From: CAVXNB01 sp963763085
GTDB taxonomy: Bacteria; Actinomycetota; Acidimicrobiia; Acidimicrobiales; Bog-793
Length of the DNA stretch: 64,000 nucleotides
Direction: 5' to 3'
NCBI GenBank assembly: GCA_963763085.1
Contig: CAVXNB010000001.1
Coordinates: 1,251,969 to 1,315,968, forward strand
The notes under the pieces were generated by a model, which saw only the letters and a program-made list of their open reading frames with translations, made no database searches and was not told the DNA's origin. This document shows positions 45,658 through 54,984 of this stretch, one piece after another. Made by a program: the position numbers and the translations under genes. How positions within the stretch are numbered: the stretch's first letter is position 1; the number at the start of each line of letters is the position of its first letter.

Positions 45658-48549
45658 CTAGCCGGGCGAGGGCGAGGACGGTGCGTCGAGCACGTCTTCG
45701 CCGCCCTCGATCGGGTAAACAGCCCTCAGCTCACGCCTCGAGCGGACTTCGAGCTTGCGATACGCGCGGAGAAGATGGCCTTCGACGGTCTTTTCCGCAA
45801 GGAACAAGGCGCTTGCGATCTCCGCATTCGTACGGCCGCTGGCCGCGAGCGAGATCACGCGACGCTCGCTGGAGGTGAGCGCCTCGGCTCCCGACAGCGC
45901 CAGGCGACGCGGCCGTGCACCACTCAGGCGAAGCTCGCCGCCGGCTCTGGAGATCAGCGGCGCCGCACCACTGCGCAACGCGAGGTCGGCGCCGCGGCGA
46001 AGGACGTTCCTGGACTTGGTCGGGGGAGCCCCTTCTTCGCGGAGGACCCGGCCATGATCGATCAGGGCAGAGGCGAGCTGCAGCTGCGCCGGCGAGCCCT
46101 CGAGCAGGCGCACCGCCTGCTCCAACCGCGCCAGCTGAATGTCGGCGTCGCCGACGATGGCGACCAGATGCAGCGCCGCTCCGAGGACCCAGTTCGCTCC
46201 GTGGACGCGACTGAGCTCCAGGTTCTCGTCGGCGAGACGCGAAGCCTCCTCGCGGCGGTCGAGTGCTGCCAGCGTCAACGCGCTCTCGCTCCGCCAGACG
46301 GCGACGACAGGGCTGTCGATCCCACACTCGTCGGCCCACCGGCCCGCTCGCAGGAAGTCGGCCATGGCCTCCGACCATCGCCCTTGCGCGGCGCGGACAC
46401 GTCCGCGCTGTTCGAGCAGGCCGTGGCCTTCCAACGGGGACGGCTGCAGGTCGGCGAGGTCGAGCATCGACGCCACCTCGTCGGCGTCCTCGACCCGGCC
46501 CTGATCCAACAGTGTGCTCACGAGACAGGCGACGGCTTCGGGCCGACGCGCCCACGGCCGCTCCTCGGCGACCGAGAGCGCCCAACGCGCTTCGGTCTCG
46601 GCACTGGCGAGCGAACCTTGCAGGGCGAGCGAGACCGCGAGCGTCGTCGAGAACTCGGCGTCGGCAAGCTCGAGGTCGTGCGAGCGGCTGACGGCCTGGG
46701 CTTGACGTGCGAGACGGTCGGCCTCCTTGAAGTCGCCGGCGCGCGCGAGAGCCAGCAACGCACGCGCCCACAGCTCACAGCGGAGCGGGTTCTGACTCAC
46801 GAACTCCTCGCCGAGCACGGCACGCCGTACGACGTTGGCGACATCGATCGGTCGCGCCCGCGTGGAGCTGCCGATCTCGATCGTCGCCATGAGGGCGAGC
46901 GCTTCGCGCTGTGCCGGCGTGCGGGGATCGCGACTTGGCCCGACCACCGAGCCGAGCAGCTCGGCTGCCATCAGCATCGCCGCCGGCGTTCTGCTGACGA
47001 GCACGGCGGCCACCAACAGCTCCACCTTGGCGGCGACGTCGTTCTCGGGAAGCAACCCTGCAATTTGTTGCAGCATCGGGCCGAGCTCGGAACGAGCGGA
47101 GAGATCCGGGCACCTCCGACTCACGTCCAGCGCCGCATGCGCCGCGTGCCGGGGGTCGGCGCTCTGTTCGAGCGCCTGACGCAGGTACTCGAGCGCCGGC
47201 ATCGCATCGAGAGACGCTTCGGCCCGGGCGAGGTTCAGCAGCATGTCGGGCCGGCGCGGAGCCATCGGCTGTTCTGCCAACGCGCGGCTCAGGTACCGCA
47301 CCGCTTGCGCGGAAGCGCCTTGGCGAAGCGCGAGGCCGCCGGCCTCCTCGAGTTGCTTGGCTACCCACTCGTCGCCGGTCGGCTCGGCCGCGGCCAGGTG
47401 CTCCGCCAGCTCGTGAACGGGCGCGCCGCGGGCCTTCAGGCCCTTGGCAATTCTCACGTGGAGCTCGGCACGGATCGTCGGCCTGATGTCCGCGTACACC
47501 GTTCGTCCCACGAAGGGGTGCAGGATCGAAAGTGCCCTCCCTCGTCCGAGCAGGTCCACTGCTCGGAGACTCTCGGCTGCTGCGCTGACTCTCGCTGGCT
47601 CGAGAGCCGTCACCTCGTCGACGAGATCGAGATCGACAGGACCACCGGCGACGGCGACGACGTCGAGCACCGTGGCGGCATCGGGCTCGAGCGACGCCAG
47701 GCGTCCGAGGACGGAACGGGCCACAGCCGCCGAAGTCACGGTGTGGACACGCTCGACCGAGAGGGCACTCGGTGACGTCCTCTCGAGACCGAGCTCCCGG
47801 AAGAGAGCGAAGAGCAAGCCCGGGTGTCCCCCGGTCTCCTCGTGACACGCGCGGACGAAGGCCTCCTCGGCGGGCAGGCTGAAGTAGTCGGTCGCAAGTG
47901 CCTCGACCGCCTCGGCTGAAAGCGGGGCGAGTGCCATCACCCGAGCCGACGGTTCGGACAAGATGTGCTCGACGCGATGAAGCGGCGCCCCCGGGGCCCG
48001 CGCCGCCAAGCCGATGATCAGCCTCGCCTTCGGGTAAGCGCGTTGCTCGAAGTCGTAGAGCCACTCGCTCGACTCCTCGTCGGACCAGTGCGCATCGTCG
48101 ACGGCTATGACGACGCCTTGCTCGGCGGAGAGCTTCTTCACCAGACGGTCGAGATCCGCCGCGCCGCCTTTCGCGTCTCCGCCAGCCGCCGTCACTTCGG
48201 TGGCGCCGCCGGCTTGAGAGCTCAGCAACTGCTTGACGACACCGAAAGCTGCCCGCTCCTTCAGGCCGTCGCCCCGGGCGCGCAGCACGGTCCATCCGGC
48301 ATCGACGGCGATCTGGCACGCCGCCTTCAGAAACGCCGTCTTCCCGACACCCGTCCCACCCTCCACCACGATCGGGCCGACGGGATGGTCCCAGTCGTCG
48401 GAGAACAAGGCCCGCAGCTCGGACAGATAGTCGTCACGCTCCAGCAATCGTGCACGGTGGCGACGACTCGCTCCGGACGCAGTCTTGTGGCCCGTAGATG
48501 ATCCATGCGGCTGCTTCGGCCGCGGTCGGCGCCGGTCCGCGGTGGTCAC
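45658..48549 (-). CDS. LAL-type LuxR family transcriptional regulator with ATPase domain
   Basis: A 963-residue large ATP-binding LuxR (LAL/MalT-like) regulator. An N-terminal P-loop ATPase has Walker A GGTGVGKTAF (about residues 64-73) and Walker B VVIAVDDAHW (about 150-160). A helical, TPR-like sensor region of about 500 residues follows, and a C-terminal LuxR helix-turn-helix ends the protein (LTSSERRVISLAASGRTNAE, EKTVEGHLLRAYRKL). In this class ATP and a ligand drive oligomerisation and promoter binding. The target is not evident; it is transcribed toward the small-gene region and away from pilin gene 2. The start at 48549 follows a 370-bp intergenic gap with the pilin 2 terminator. Confidence 0.9.
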   Translation of the reverse strand: MTTADRRRPRPKQPHGSSTGHKTASGASRRHRARLLERDDYLSELRALFSDDWDHPVGPIVVEGGTGVGKTAFLKAACQIAVDAGWTVLRARGDGLKERAAFGVVKQLLSSQAGGATEVTAAGGDAKGGAADLDRLVKKLSAEQGVVIAVDDAHWSDEESSEWLYDFEQRAYPKARLIIGLAARAPGAPLHRVEHILSEPSARVMALAPLSAEAVEALATDYFSLPAEEAFVRACHEETGGHPGLLFALFRELGLERTSPSALSVERVHTVTSAAVARSVLGRLASLEPDAATVLDVVAVAGGPVDLDLVDEVTALEPARVSAAAESLRAVDLLGRGRALSILHPFVGRTVYADIRPTIRAELHVRIAKGLKARGAPVHELAEHLAAAEPTGDEWVAKQLEEAGGLALRQGASAQAVRYLSRALAEQPMAPRRPDMLLNLARAEASLDAMPALEYLRQALEQSADPRHAAHAALDVSRRCPDLSARSELGPMLQQIAGLLPENDVAAKVELLVAAVLVSRTPAAMLMAAELLGSVVGPSRDPRTPAQREALALMATIEIGSSTRARPIDVANVVRRAVLGEEFVSQNPLRCELWARALLALARAGDFKEADRLARQAQAVSRSHDLELADAEFSTTLAVSLALQGSLASAETEARWALSVAEERPWARRPEAVACLVSTLLDQGRVEDADEVASMLDLADLQPSPLEGHGLLEQRGRVRAAQGRWSEAMADFLRAGRWADECGIDSPVVAVWRSESALTLAALDRREEASRLADENLELSRVHGANWVLGAALHLVAIVGDADIQLARLEQAVRLLEGSPAQLQLASALIDHGRVLREEGAPPTKSRNVLRRGADLALRSGAAPLISRAGGELRLSGARPRRLALSGAEALTSSERRVISLAASGRTNAEIASALFLAEKTVEGHLLRAYRKLEVRSRRELRAVYPIEGGEDVLDAPSSPSPG

Positions 48550-48731
48550 GTGCGCCCGCCTTCACATGGGGCGCCTTCAACCAACCGACCGACCGTTCCG
48601 ACGGACAGGCCGCCACTGGTCCTCGCAATGTCCATGAGCTCGCTACCCTCGCAACTTGCCAGCCTTAGGAATCTGCAGACCAGGGCCTGCAAAGGACAAC
48701 ATCCTAGACCAGGAATCGAGCTCGACAAAAA
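48550..48731. other. Intergenic region upstream of LuxR regulator
   Basis: This region of about 180 bp upstream of the LuxR regulator (gene on the minus strand) probably holds its promoter. No gene or clear operator was recognised. Confidence 0.4.
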
Positions 48732-48764
48732 AGAGCCCCCGCGACCACCGGTCACGGGGGCTCT
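48732..48764 (-). terminator. Intrinsic terminator after pilin gene 2
   Basis: AGAGCCCCCGCGACC-ACC-GGTCACGGGGGCTCT forms a 15-bp stem with one mismatch and a 3-nt loop. Read leftward it is followed by six T residues, a textbook intrinsic terminator. It lies about 155 bp past the pilin stop and matches the hairpin after pilin gene 1 (40116-40147) almost base for base. Confidence 0.85.
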
Positions 48765-48918
48765 TGTCACTGCTCTGCTACTTGTAGCTACTGTCTTTAC
48801 CGTCCGTTGACGCTGCCGTCCCACGCACAGTCAGCCGACGGTGTAGCTGTACTCGCCCTGAACTGCCTCGCAAAGGACGCACATCAGCGATCCCAGTTCA
48901 CGATGAGCTCAGTCGAGG

Positions 48919-49527
48919 TCAACCCGTCGGGAACCCGCCGGTCTGAGCGACGACGGATCCGGGCCAGTTGGTGAACGTCGTGCCCGTCCCAGCGATGCAG
49001 GAGGAAGAAGGCACGTTCGGGTCCACGGCGTAATAGGTGCCGGTACCCGTTTCCCCGAGGACCGCGGTCGTCTGCGGTGCGCTCAGGCTGACGATGATCC
49101 AGCAGTTCTCGGTCCCCTTCGACCACGCCGTCATCTCGAGCGCATCGGCACTGCCGTTCTGCTGGGTCGAGATCGACACGAAGTTGACGCCCGTCGACGG
49201 GCCGCCCGACACGAACACGGGAGCGCCGGCGAGCTGCGAGATCGTCGACTGGCCGTTGCCGGTGGCCACGTCGATGCCGCTGTAGGACTGCTGCCCGTTC
49301 GTCTCGGTGTAGTACGCCTTCGCACCGGTGAGCGAGCTCTGCAGGTTCGCCTGCGCAGCGGTGTCGCTCGCGTTCTTGGTCGTCGACAGGAACGTCGGGA
49401 TCGCGATCGCGAGCAGGATACCGATGATGAGCAACACGACGAGGAGCTCGATGAGAGTGAAGCCCTCGTCGTGCGGTTCTCGTCGTCTCAAGTCCTTGAG
49501 CGGGTACCTCTTGGAAACTTTCCTCAT
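48919..49527 (-). CDS. Type IV pilin-like protein 2
   Basis: A 202-residue type IV pilin/pseudopilin with a 21-residue basic leader (RKVSKRYPLKDLRRR) and the cleavage/assembly motif GFTLIELLVVLLIIGILLAI, identical in that segment to pilin 1. The mature head has two Cys (ENCWIIV, SSSCIAG) and ends TGGFPTG, similar to the TGGYPAG end of pilin 1, so the genes are paralogues. The ribosome site AGGAGG lies 9 nt before the ATG. It is downstream of the unknown gene at 49628 on the same strand, with 100 bp between. Pilus assembly genes are not in the window. Confidence 0.92.
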   Translation of the reverse strand: MRKVSKRYPLKDLRRREPHDEGFTLIELLVVLLIIGILLAIAIPTFLSTTKNASDTAAQANLQSSLTGAKAYYTETNGQQSYSGIDVATGNGQSTISQLAGAPVFVSGGPSTGVNFVSISTQQNGSADALEMTAWSKGTENCWIIVSLSAPQTTAVLGETGTGTYYAVDPNVPSSSCIAGTGTTFTNWPGSVVAQTGGFPTG

Positions 49528-49627
49528 AACAAACTGCCTCCTATGGTCAATAAATGTGCAGCACTTTTTCTGCGTCAGCAGAGCCTTGAAGGATCTTCCG
49601 CCGGCAAGCTCAGCGGCCCACGCCTGA

Positions 49628-50191
49628 TCAGGAGATCAGGTAGAGCACCGGGGTCGGCTGGTCCGTCGGTATGTAGACGTCGGTCCTTCGCTGCTCGAGC
49701 GCCGAGCGCACAACCTTCTTCAGGCTGCTGATGAGCGACTGGACCTGTCGCGGGCCACTGAAGACGACCCGCTGCACCTGGATCGGTGGGCTGGCGGCTG
49801 CAAGGCCCTCCACACGGATGCCGGTGAACTCCACACGGATCGTCGGGATCACCTGCCCGGCCGCTCGGATGGCCGTGGCGCCGGCGCTCGCCTGCGCGAC
49901 CAAGAGGTCATCATCGAGGAGCGGGTCCGATCTCCAGGCCCACAACCCCATCGCGGGCGCAGCCGGGGTGGGCGTCGATCTCGCCATGAAGCTGAGCAGC
50001 TCGTTCAACTGGGCTGCGAGGTCTTCGGCTTCGGACAGCTTGAGCACGGCGATCTCCTGGCGTCTCGGCGCCTGGGCGTTCGTGACCGAGTTGAGGAGCC
50101 CGATTCCAGACATCGCAATTCTGGCGAACGCCGTCTTCTCGCCATCGATGTCTGACTCTCCGCCCTGAACGCTCACAGCCTTGACGAACAT
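49628..50191 (-). CDS. Hypothetical protein
   Basis: A soluble protein of about 187 residues beginning MFVKAVSVQGGESDIDGEKT; a TTG at 50227 would add 12 residues. It contains an Ala/Leu-rich helix (LKLSEAEDLAAQLNELLSFM) and ends DVYIPTDQPTPVLYLIS. No signal peptide, membrane segment or known motif is visible. It lies 100 bp upstream of pilin gene 2 on the same strand and could share its transcript. The composition is typical of a real protein, but I recognise no family. Confidence 0.6.
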   Translation of the reverse strand: MFVKAVSVQGGESDIDGEKTAFARIAMSGIGLLNSVTNAQAPRRQEIAVLKLSEAEDLAAQLNELLSFMARSTPTPAAPAMGLWAWRSDPLLDDDLLVAQASAGATAIRAAGQVIPTIRVEFTGIRVEGLAAASPPIQVQRVVFSGPRQVQSLISSLKKVVRSALEQRRTDVYIPTDQPTPVLYLIS

Positions 50192-50345
50192 GTCGTCTCG
50201 TTGGGGGCGCACGACGCGGTTTTCCAATGGATCGAGGACGCGCGCGACAGCATCACGCCCCCAGCCTTGCGGGGTTTGTCTCCACTTTTGTACCTGCCTC
50301 TATGGGTTATGGGTCAATAAATTGCGGTTCAATAACTTCAGCCGC

Positions 50346-50696
50346 CTACTGCCAGGAACCCCAAACGGTGCCCCTGTGAGACGGTTCAGCCGGGCCGGGC
50401 ACGATCGCCCCGTCCTGCGGAACCGCCACATCTCTTCCCTGTGCCCCACCAACGCCGGGAACTGCACGGACGTCCGGTCGGCTGCCGAATGCGGATGGCC
50501 AATTCCGGACGTCGTCTCGTTCAGTGAAGAATCGCTTCATCGCAGCAAACACCGCCGCCAAGGAGAACTCCCTCGGTGAGTCCGAGCTCGGGACTGGCGC
50601 GGGCGCATACCCGCCACAGCCGCGGAGCTCGCTGCGGACAGCCGGAAACCACTCCTCTACGGCTGACCTGTGTTGAAACTGGAGGTAGCTCGCCAT
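50346..50696 (-). CDS. Uncertain hypothetical protein
   Basis: A possible 116-residue protein starting MASYLQFQHRSAVEEWFPAV and containing FSLAAVFAAMKRFFTERDDV. The N-terminal 65 residues are protein-like; the rest is Gly/Pro-rich. No clear ribosome site precedes the ATG, and no family is recognised. Confidence 0.3.
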   Translation of the reverse strand: MASYLQFQHRSAVEEWFPAVRSELRGCGGYAPAPVPSSDSPREFSLAAVFAAMKRFFTERDDVRNWPSAFGSRPDVRAVPGVGGAQGRDVAVPQDGAIVPGPAEPSHRGTVWGSWQ

Positions 50697-51373
50697 ACCC
50701 GTTCGCTTTGCTCGAAGGTTCCAAAAGCACCTTGAATTACGAGCAAGGACGGGTTCGCTATTCGCTCCACCCAGCCCAAGCGACCATATAAGGGCTGGGA
50801 ATCATCGCTTCCCTCGCAGGGAGAACCCTGACAGGAGCACGCTGCGATGTCAAGAGTCCGACCACATGGCACGCACAGGCCCTGCTGGCGGCACGCGCAT
50901 ATCGCCTTGAACGGCGCGACAGCGCACCGGGCAATTACCCGCTCGCGCCGGCCGTCTGCGGGGCGCCCTCGGACGGCCTTCCAACGGTTCCGCCCAGCCC
51001 AGTCGGCCCGAGCGTGGGCTCGAGGACCGGGCTGGGCCGCGGTTGTGGTGGCTGGAAACGGCCAGTTTCCTGGCTTTTCGCTCACTCGCCCAGCCGGCTG
51101 CACGTCACGGACAACGACGAGCTGCCGATTACAACCTGGGAATATCGCGAGAACGTCCCGCCTGGTGAGATCCTGTCGGCGGCCATCCAGCCGCTCCCTA
51201 ATCCACAGCCAGATGCGTAAATAGCCGCGAGGCTCCCGCGATAACTCGCGGGTCATGGTATTCACTCTTTGTAGTCATATGACCACTCTTTGTGGCCACT
51301 CTCGAGAGCAACACGCCGCCGCGCCCGACCGGCCGGACCCGTCTGTCTTCGAGCAGCTACTCGGGAGGTAAGA
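50697..51373. other. Intergenic stretch before the cyclase genes
   Basis: About 680 bp without a firm gene. A plus-strand frame ending at 51220 (HVTDNDELPITTWEYRENVP) reads well as protein but has no convincing start; upstream ATG 50847 with AGGAG is in a different frame, so a decayed or frameshifted small gene is possible. The promoter for the cyclase genes should lie near 51240-51350. Confidence 0.4.
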
Positions 51374-54300
51374 ATGTGCGGACCGCTCGCACCGGGGCGG
51401 TCTGCGAGGGAGAATGCGAGGGTGCGCTGCTCGTCGTGTGGGTCCGAGCTGCCAGTCGACAGCCTCTTCTGTGAGGACTGCGGCTCGGCCGTAGCCAGGA
51501 CGTGTCCTTCCTGCGGCGCGCTCGCGTCGGCGGGCAAGGCGTTCTGCCGGGCGTGCGGGGGCAGGCTCGACGCCGTGCCCGAGGTTCGGCCGGCGATCGC
51601 CCGGGCCACGCCGGCCGCTCCGAGCGGGCCGGGGGCGACCGAGCTGCGCCACGTCTCGGTCCTGTTCTGCGATCTCGTCGGCTTCACGCCGCTCTCGGAG
51701 CGGCACGACCCCGAGGAGGTGCGAGAGCTCCTCTCCGGCTACTTCGACCTCGCCCGTGCCATCGTCGCCCGCTACGGCGGGGTCGTCGAGAAGTTCATCG
51801 GCGACGCCGTCATGGCGGTCTGGGGCGCTCCGGTGGCGAAGGAGGACGACGCCGAGCGCGCCGTCCGGGCCGGCCTCGAGCTCGTCTCCGCCGTCGCCGG
51901 CTACGGCTTCGCGAACCAGATCGAGCTCCAGGCCCGCGTCGGGGTCGTCACCGGCGGCGTCGCGACGACCGAGACCCCCGAGGAGGGCCTCGTCATCGGC
52001 GACCGGGTCAACACCGCCGCGCGCATCCAGTCGGCGGCCCCGCCCGGCTGCTGCTACGTCGACGAGATGACGCGGGCGGCGACGGCGGCTGCGATCGCCT
52101 ACCTCGACGCCGGCGAGCACGAGCTGAAGGGCAAGGCGGAGCCGGTGCGCCTCTTCCAGGCGAGCCGGGTCGTGGCGGCCGTCGCCGGCTCGCAGCGCTC
52201 GGGCGTCATCGAGGCGCCCTTCACGGGACGCGACCACGAGCTGCGCCTCGTCAAGGAGCTCTTCCACGCCACCGCCGAGCGGCAGTCGGCGCGCCTTGTG
52301 CTCGTGTCCGGCGTGGCCGGCGTCGGCAAGTCGCGGCTCGCCTGGGAATTCTTCAAGTACATCGACGGCCTCGCCGGCGAGGTGCTCTGGCACGCCGGGC
52401 GCTGCCTCTCCTACGGCGAGGGCGTGAGCTACTGGGCCCTGTCGGAGATGGTCCGAGCACGACTGCTCATCAGCGAGGAGGACCCGCAGGAGCTCGTCTC
52501 AGAGCGGCTCCGCACCGGGCTCGAGCGCTGGATCCCGGACCCGGCCGACCGGGAGTTCATCGCCCCGCGCCTCGGCCAGCTGCTCGGCCTGCCGACCTCC
52601 CAGGTGCTGGCGCGCGAGGAGCTCTTCTCGGGCTGGCGGCTCTTCTTCGAACGACTGTCGGAGCACCTTCCGGTCGTGCTCGTCATCGAGGACCTGCAGT
52701 GGGCAGACGCCGGCCTGGTCGGATTCCTGGACCACCTGTTGGAGTGGTCCGGCGACCACGCCCTCTTCCTGCTCGTGCTGTCGAGACCGGAGGGGACCGA
52801 CCGCCGCGGTCTCGGCCTGTCCCGCCGTTCGGTCACGACGCTGCCGCTCGACGCGCTCTCCGACGAGGTCATCGGCGAGCTCCTGGACGGACTCGTGGCG
52901 GGCCTGCCTCCATCGGCGCGGCTGCGCATCGTGGAGCGCGCCGAGGGCATCCCGCTCTACGCCATCGAGACCGTGCGGAGCCTCCTCGACAAGGGCGTCC
53001 TCCAGAAGGAGGCCGACGGGCGCTTCCATCTCGTCGGCGAGCTCGGCGAGCTCGAGATCCCGCCGGGACTGACCGCCCTCATCGCCTCGCGCCTCGACGC
53101 CCTCGAGCCCGAGGAGCGCCGGCTCGTGAAGGAGTGCTCGGTGCTCGGGGCGAGCTTTCCCCGCCAGGCGATCGTGGCCGTGTCCGACACCGCCACGGCG
53201 GACCTCGACGAGCTGCTGAGCTCGCTCGTGCGCAAAGAGGTGCTGACGGTCCGGGCCGACAAGCTGTCACCCGAGCGGGGCCAGTACGCGTTCACCCAGT
53301 CGCTCATCCGCTCCGTCGCCTACGACATGTTGACGAGAGCCGAGCGCAAGGCCCGCCACCTGAGGACCGCCGAGCACCTGAGAACGGCCTTCCCCGACGA
53401 GGGCGCCGAGGTGTCCGAGGTGATCGCAGCCCACCTCAACGACGCCTACCGCGCCGCCGGCGACGATGCGGACGCCGGCGAGCTCCGCGCCCGGGCGTGC
53501 CGGGCGTATGTGATCGCGGCCGAGCGTGCGCAGAACGTCGGCGCTCCGGAGGCGGCCGAGTCCGCCTACCTGAAGGCGGCCGAGCTGAGCTCCGACGAGG
53601 CCGAGCAGGCCGGCTTCATCGGGCGGGCAGGCCAGATGGCCCAGCTCGCAGGCTGGTCCGAACGCGCCGTCGACCACTTCGAGTCGGCGATCGCCGCCCA
53701 TGCCAGTGCCGGCCGGAGCGTCGACGCGGCTCGGGTCACGGCCTGGCTCGGCAGCTCGCTTTCGTCTCTCGGCCGCGGCGAGACCGGGATCCTGCGGATC
53801 CGTGCGGCGTTGGCGTCGCTCGAGGGGATCGAAGCGCCGCCGGACGTGCTGGCCGATCTTCAGGTCAGGCTCGCCGGCGCCCTCGTGTTCTCCGGCCACG
53901 GCGACGAATCGGCGGTCGTGAACGAGGAGGCGCTCACGCTCGCGCAGCATCACGAGCTCGCCGACCCGCTCGTCCGGGGACTCAACTCGAAGGCGATACT
54001 TCACACCGTCCGGGGCGCGCCGAGGAGGCGCGCATGCTCTTCGAGGGTGCCGCCGCCGTCAGCCGGGTCCACGGGCTCACCCAAAGCGAGATGTTGGCGG
54101 AAGGCAACCTCGCCGACCTCAGCATGTCGCGCGACCTTCCGGGCGCCGAGGATCACGCCAAGGCGGCGCTCGTGCTCGCCCGCCGCTGGGGACTGCGCCA
54201 GGTCGAGGCCTGGTCGGCCAGCAATCTCATGTACATCCTCACGATGGCCGGCCAGCTCGACGAGGCACGGCGAGTCGGGACCGAGCTGCTGGGCGGCGGC

Positions 54301-54984
54301 GACGAGCGTGCCGGGGCCGGAGACATCTACTTCCGGCTCGCCGGTCTGGACGTGCTGCGAGGCGACGTCGACGCCGCCCGTGAGCATCTCGCCGGCTGCA
54401 GTGACTGGGCCGGGAGCGACAACGTGCAGTACCGGGCCGGCTACGCCGTCGCCGAGGCGCAGGTGCTGCTCGGCGAAGGCAAGGCCCGGGAAGCGCTCGA
54501 GGCAGCCCGCCGGGCGCTCGACGAGGTCATGAGCGGAGGGCTGAGCGTCGCCCACGAGGTCGTCCGCATCGGCTTCCCAATCGCCCTCGAGGCCGCCATC
54601 GACGCCGGCGAGATCGAGGACGCCGATCGGCTGGCGGCGATGCTGGCCGGGCGCCCGCGGGGCGAGGTGCCCCCGTTCCTGCGTGCACAGATCACCCGCG
54701 CAAGGGCGCTCGTTGCCGGTGCCCGGGGCGACGACGAAGCGGTGGAGGAGAACCTCGTGTCCGCCGAGGGGGCATTGCGCGAGCTCGGCTACCCCTCCTG
54801 GACGGCGTCGGTCCAGCTCGACCGCGCCGAGTGGCTCGCCCGCCAGGGGCGCCTCGAGGAGTCGATCCGGCTGGCGGCCGAAGCCGGCGAGACAGCGGAG
54901 GCGCTCGGCATGGCGCCGATGCTCGCCCGCGCACGGGCGCTGCTCGAGCCTGACGGGAGGGGACGTGCGCTGCTCGACGTGTGA
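51374..54984 (+). CDS. Zinc-ribbon/adenylate cyclase/ATPase/TPR regulator, copy 1 (one frameshift)
   Basis: A protein of about 1,203 residues after one base is restored near 54015-54019 (run CCGGGG). Two zinc ribbons (CSSCGSELPVDSLFCEDC, CPSCGALASAGKAFCRAC) open the protein, followed by a class III nucleotide cyclase domain with metal-binding Asps in LFCDLVGFT and IGDAVMAVWG and the transition-state region GDRVNTAARIQ. An AAA/STAND-type ATPase follows (GVAGVGKSRLAWEF; Walker B VLVIEDLQWADA), then TPR-like helices to the end. The family makes cAMP or signals through STAND ATPases. The ATG at 51374 has GGGAGGT 4 nt upstream; GTG 51422 is an alternative. It overlaps copy 2 by 20 bp. Confidence 0.82.

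Noticed and set aside
45400..47775. 791-codon plus-strand frame opposite the LuxR regulator
   Set aside because: It is antisense to a well-formed ATPase-LuxR protein and has no domain or ribosome site.
50657..51265. 202-codon minus-strand frame upstream of the cyclase genes
   Set aside because: It is Arg/Gly/Cys-rich with no domain and a weak start; it competes with an equally uncertain plus-strand frame.
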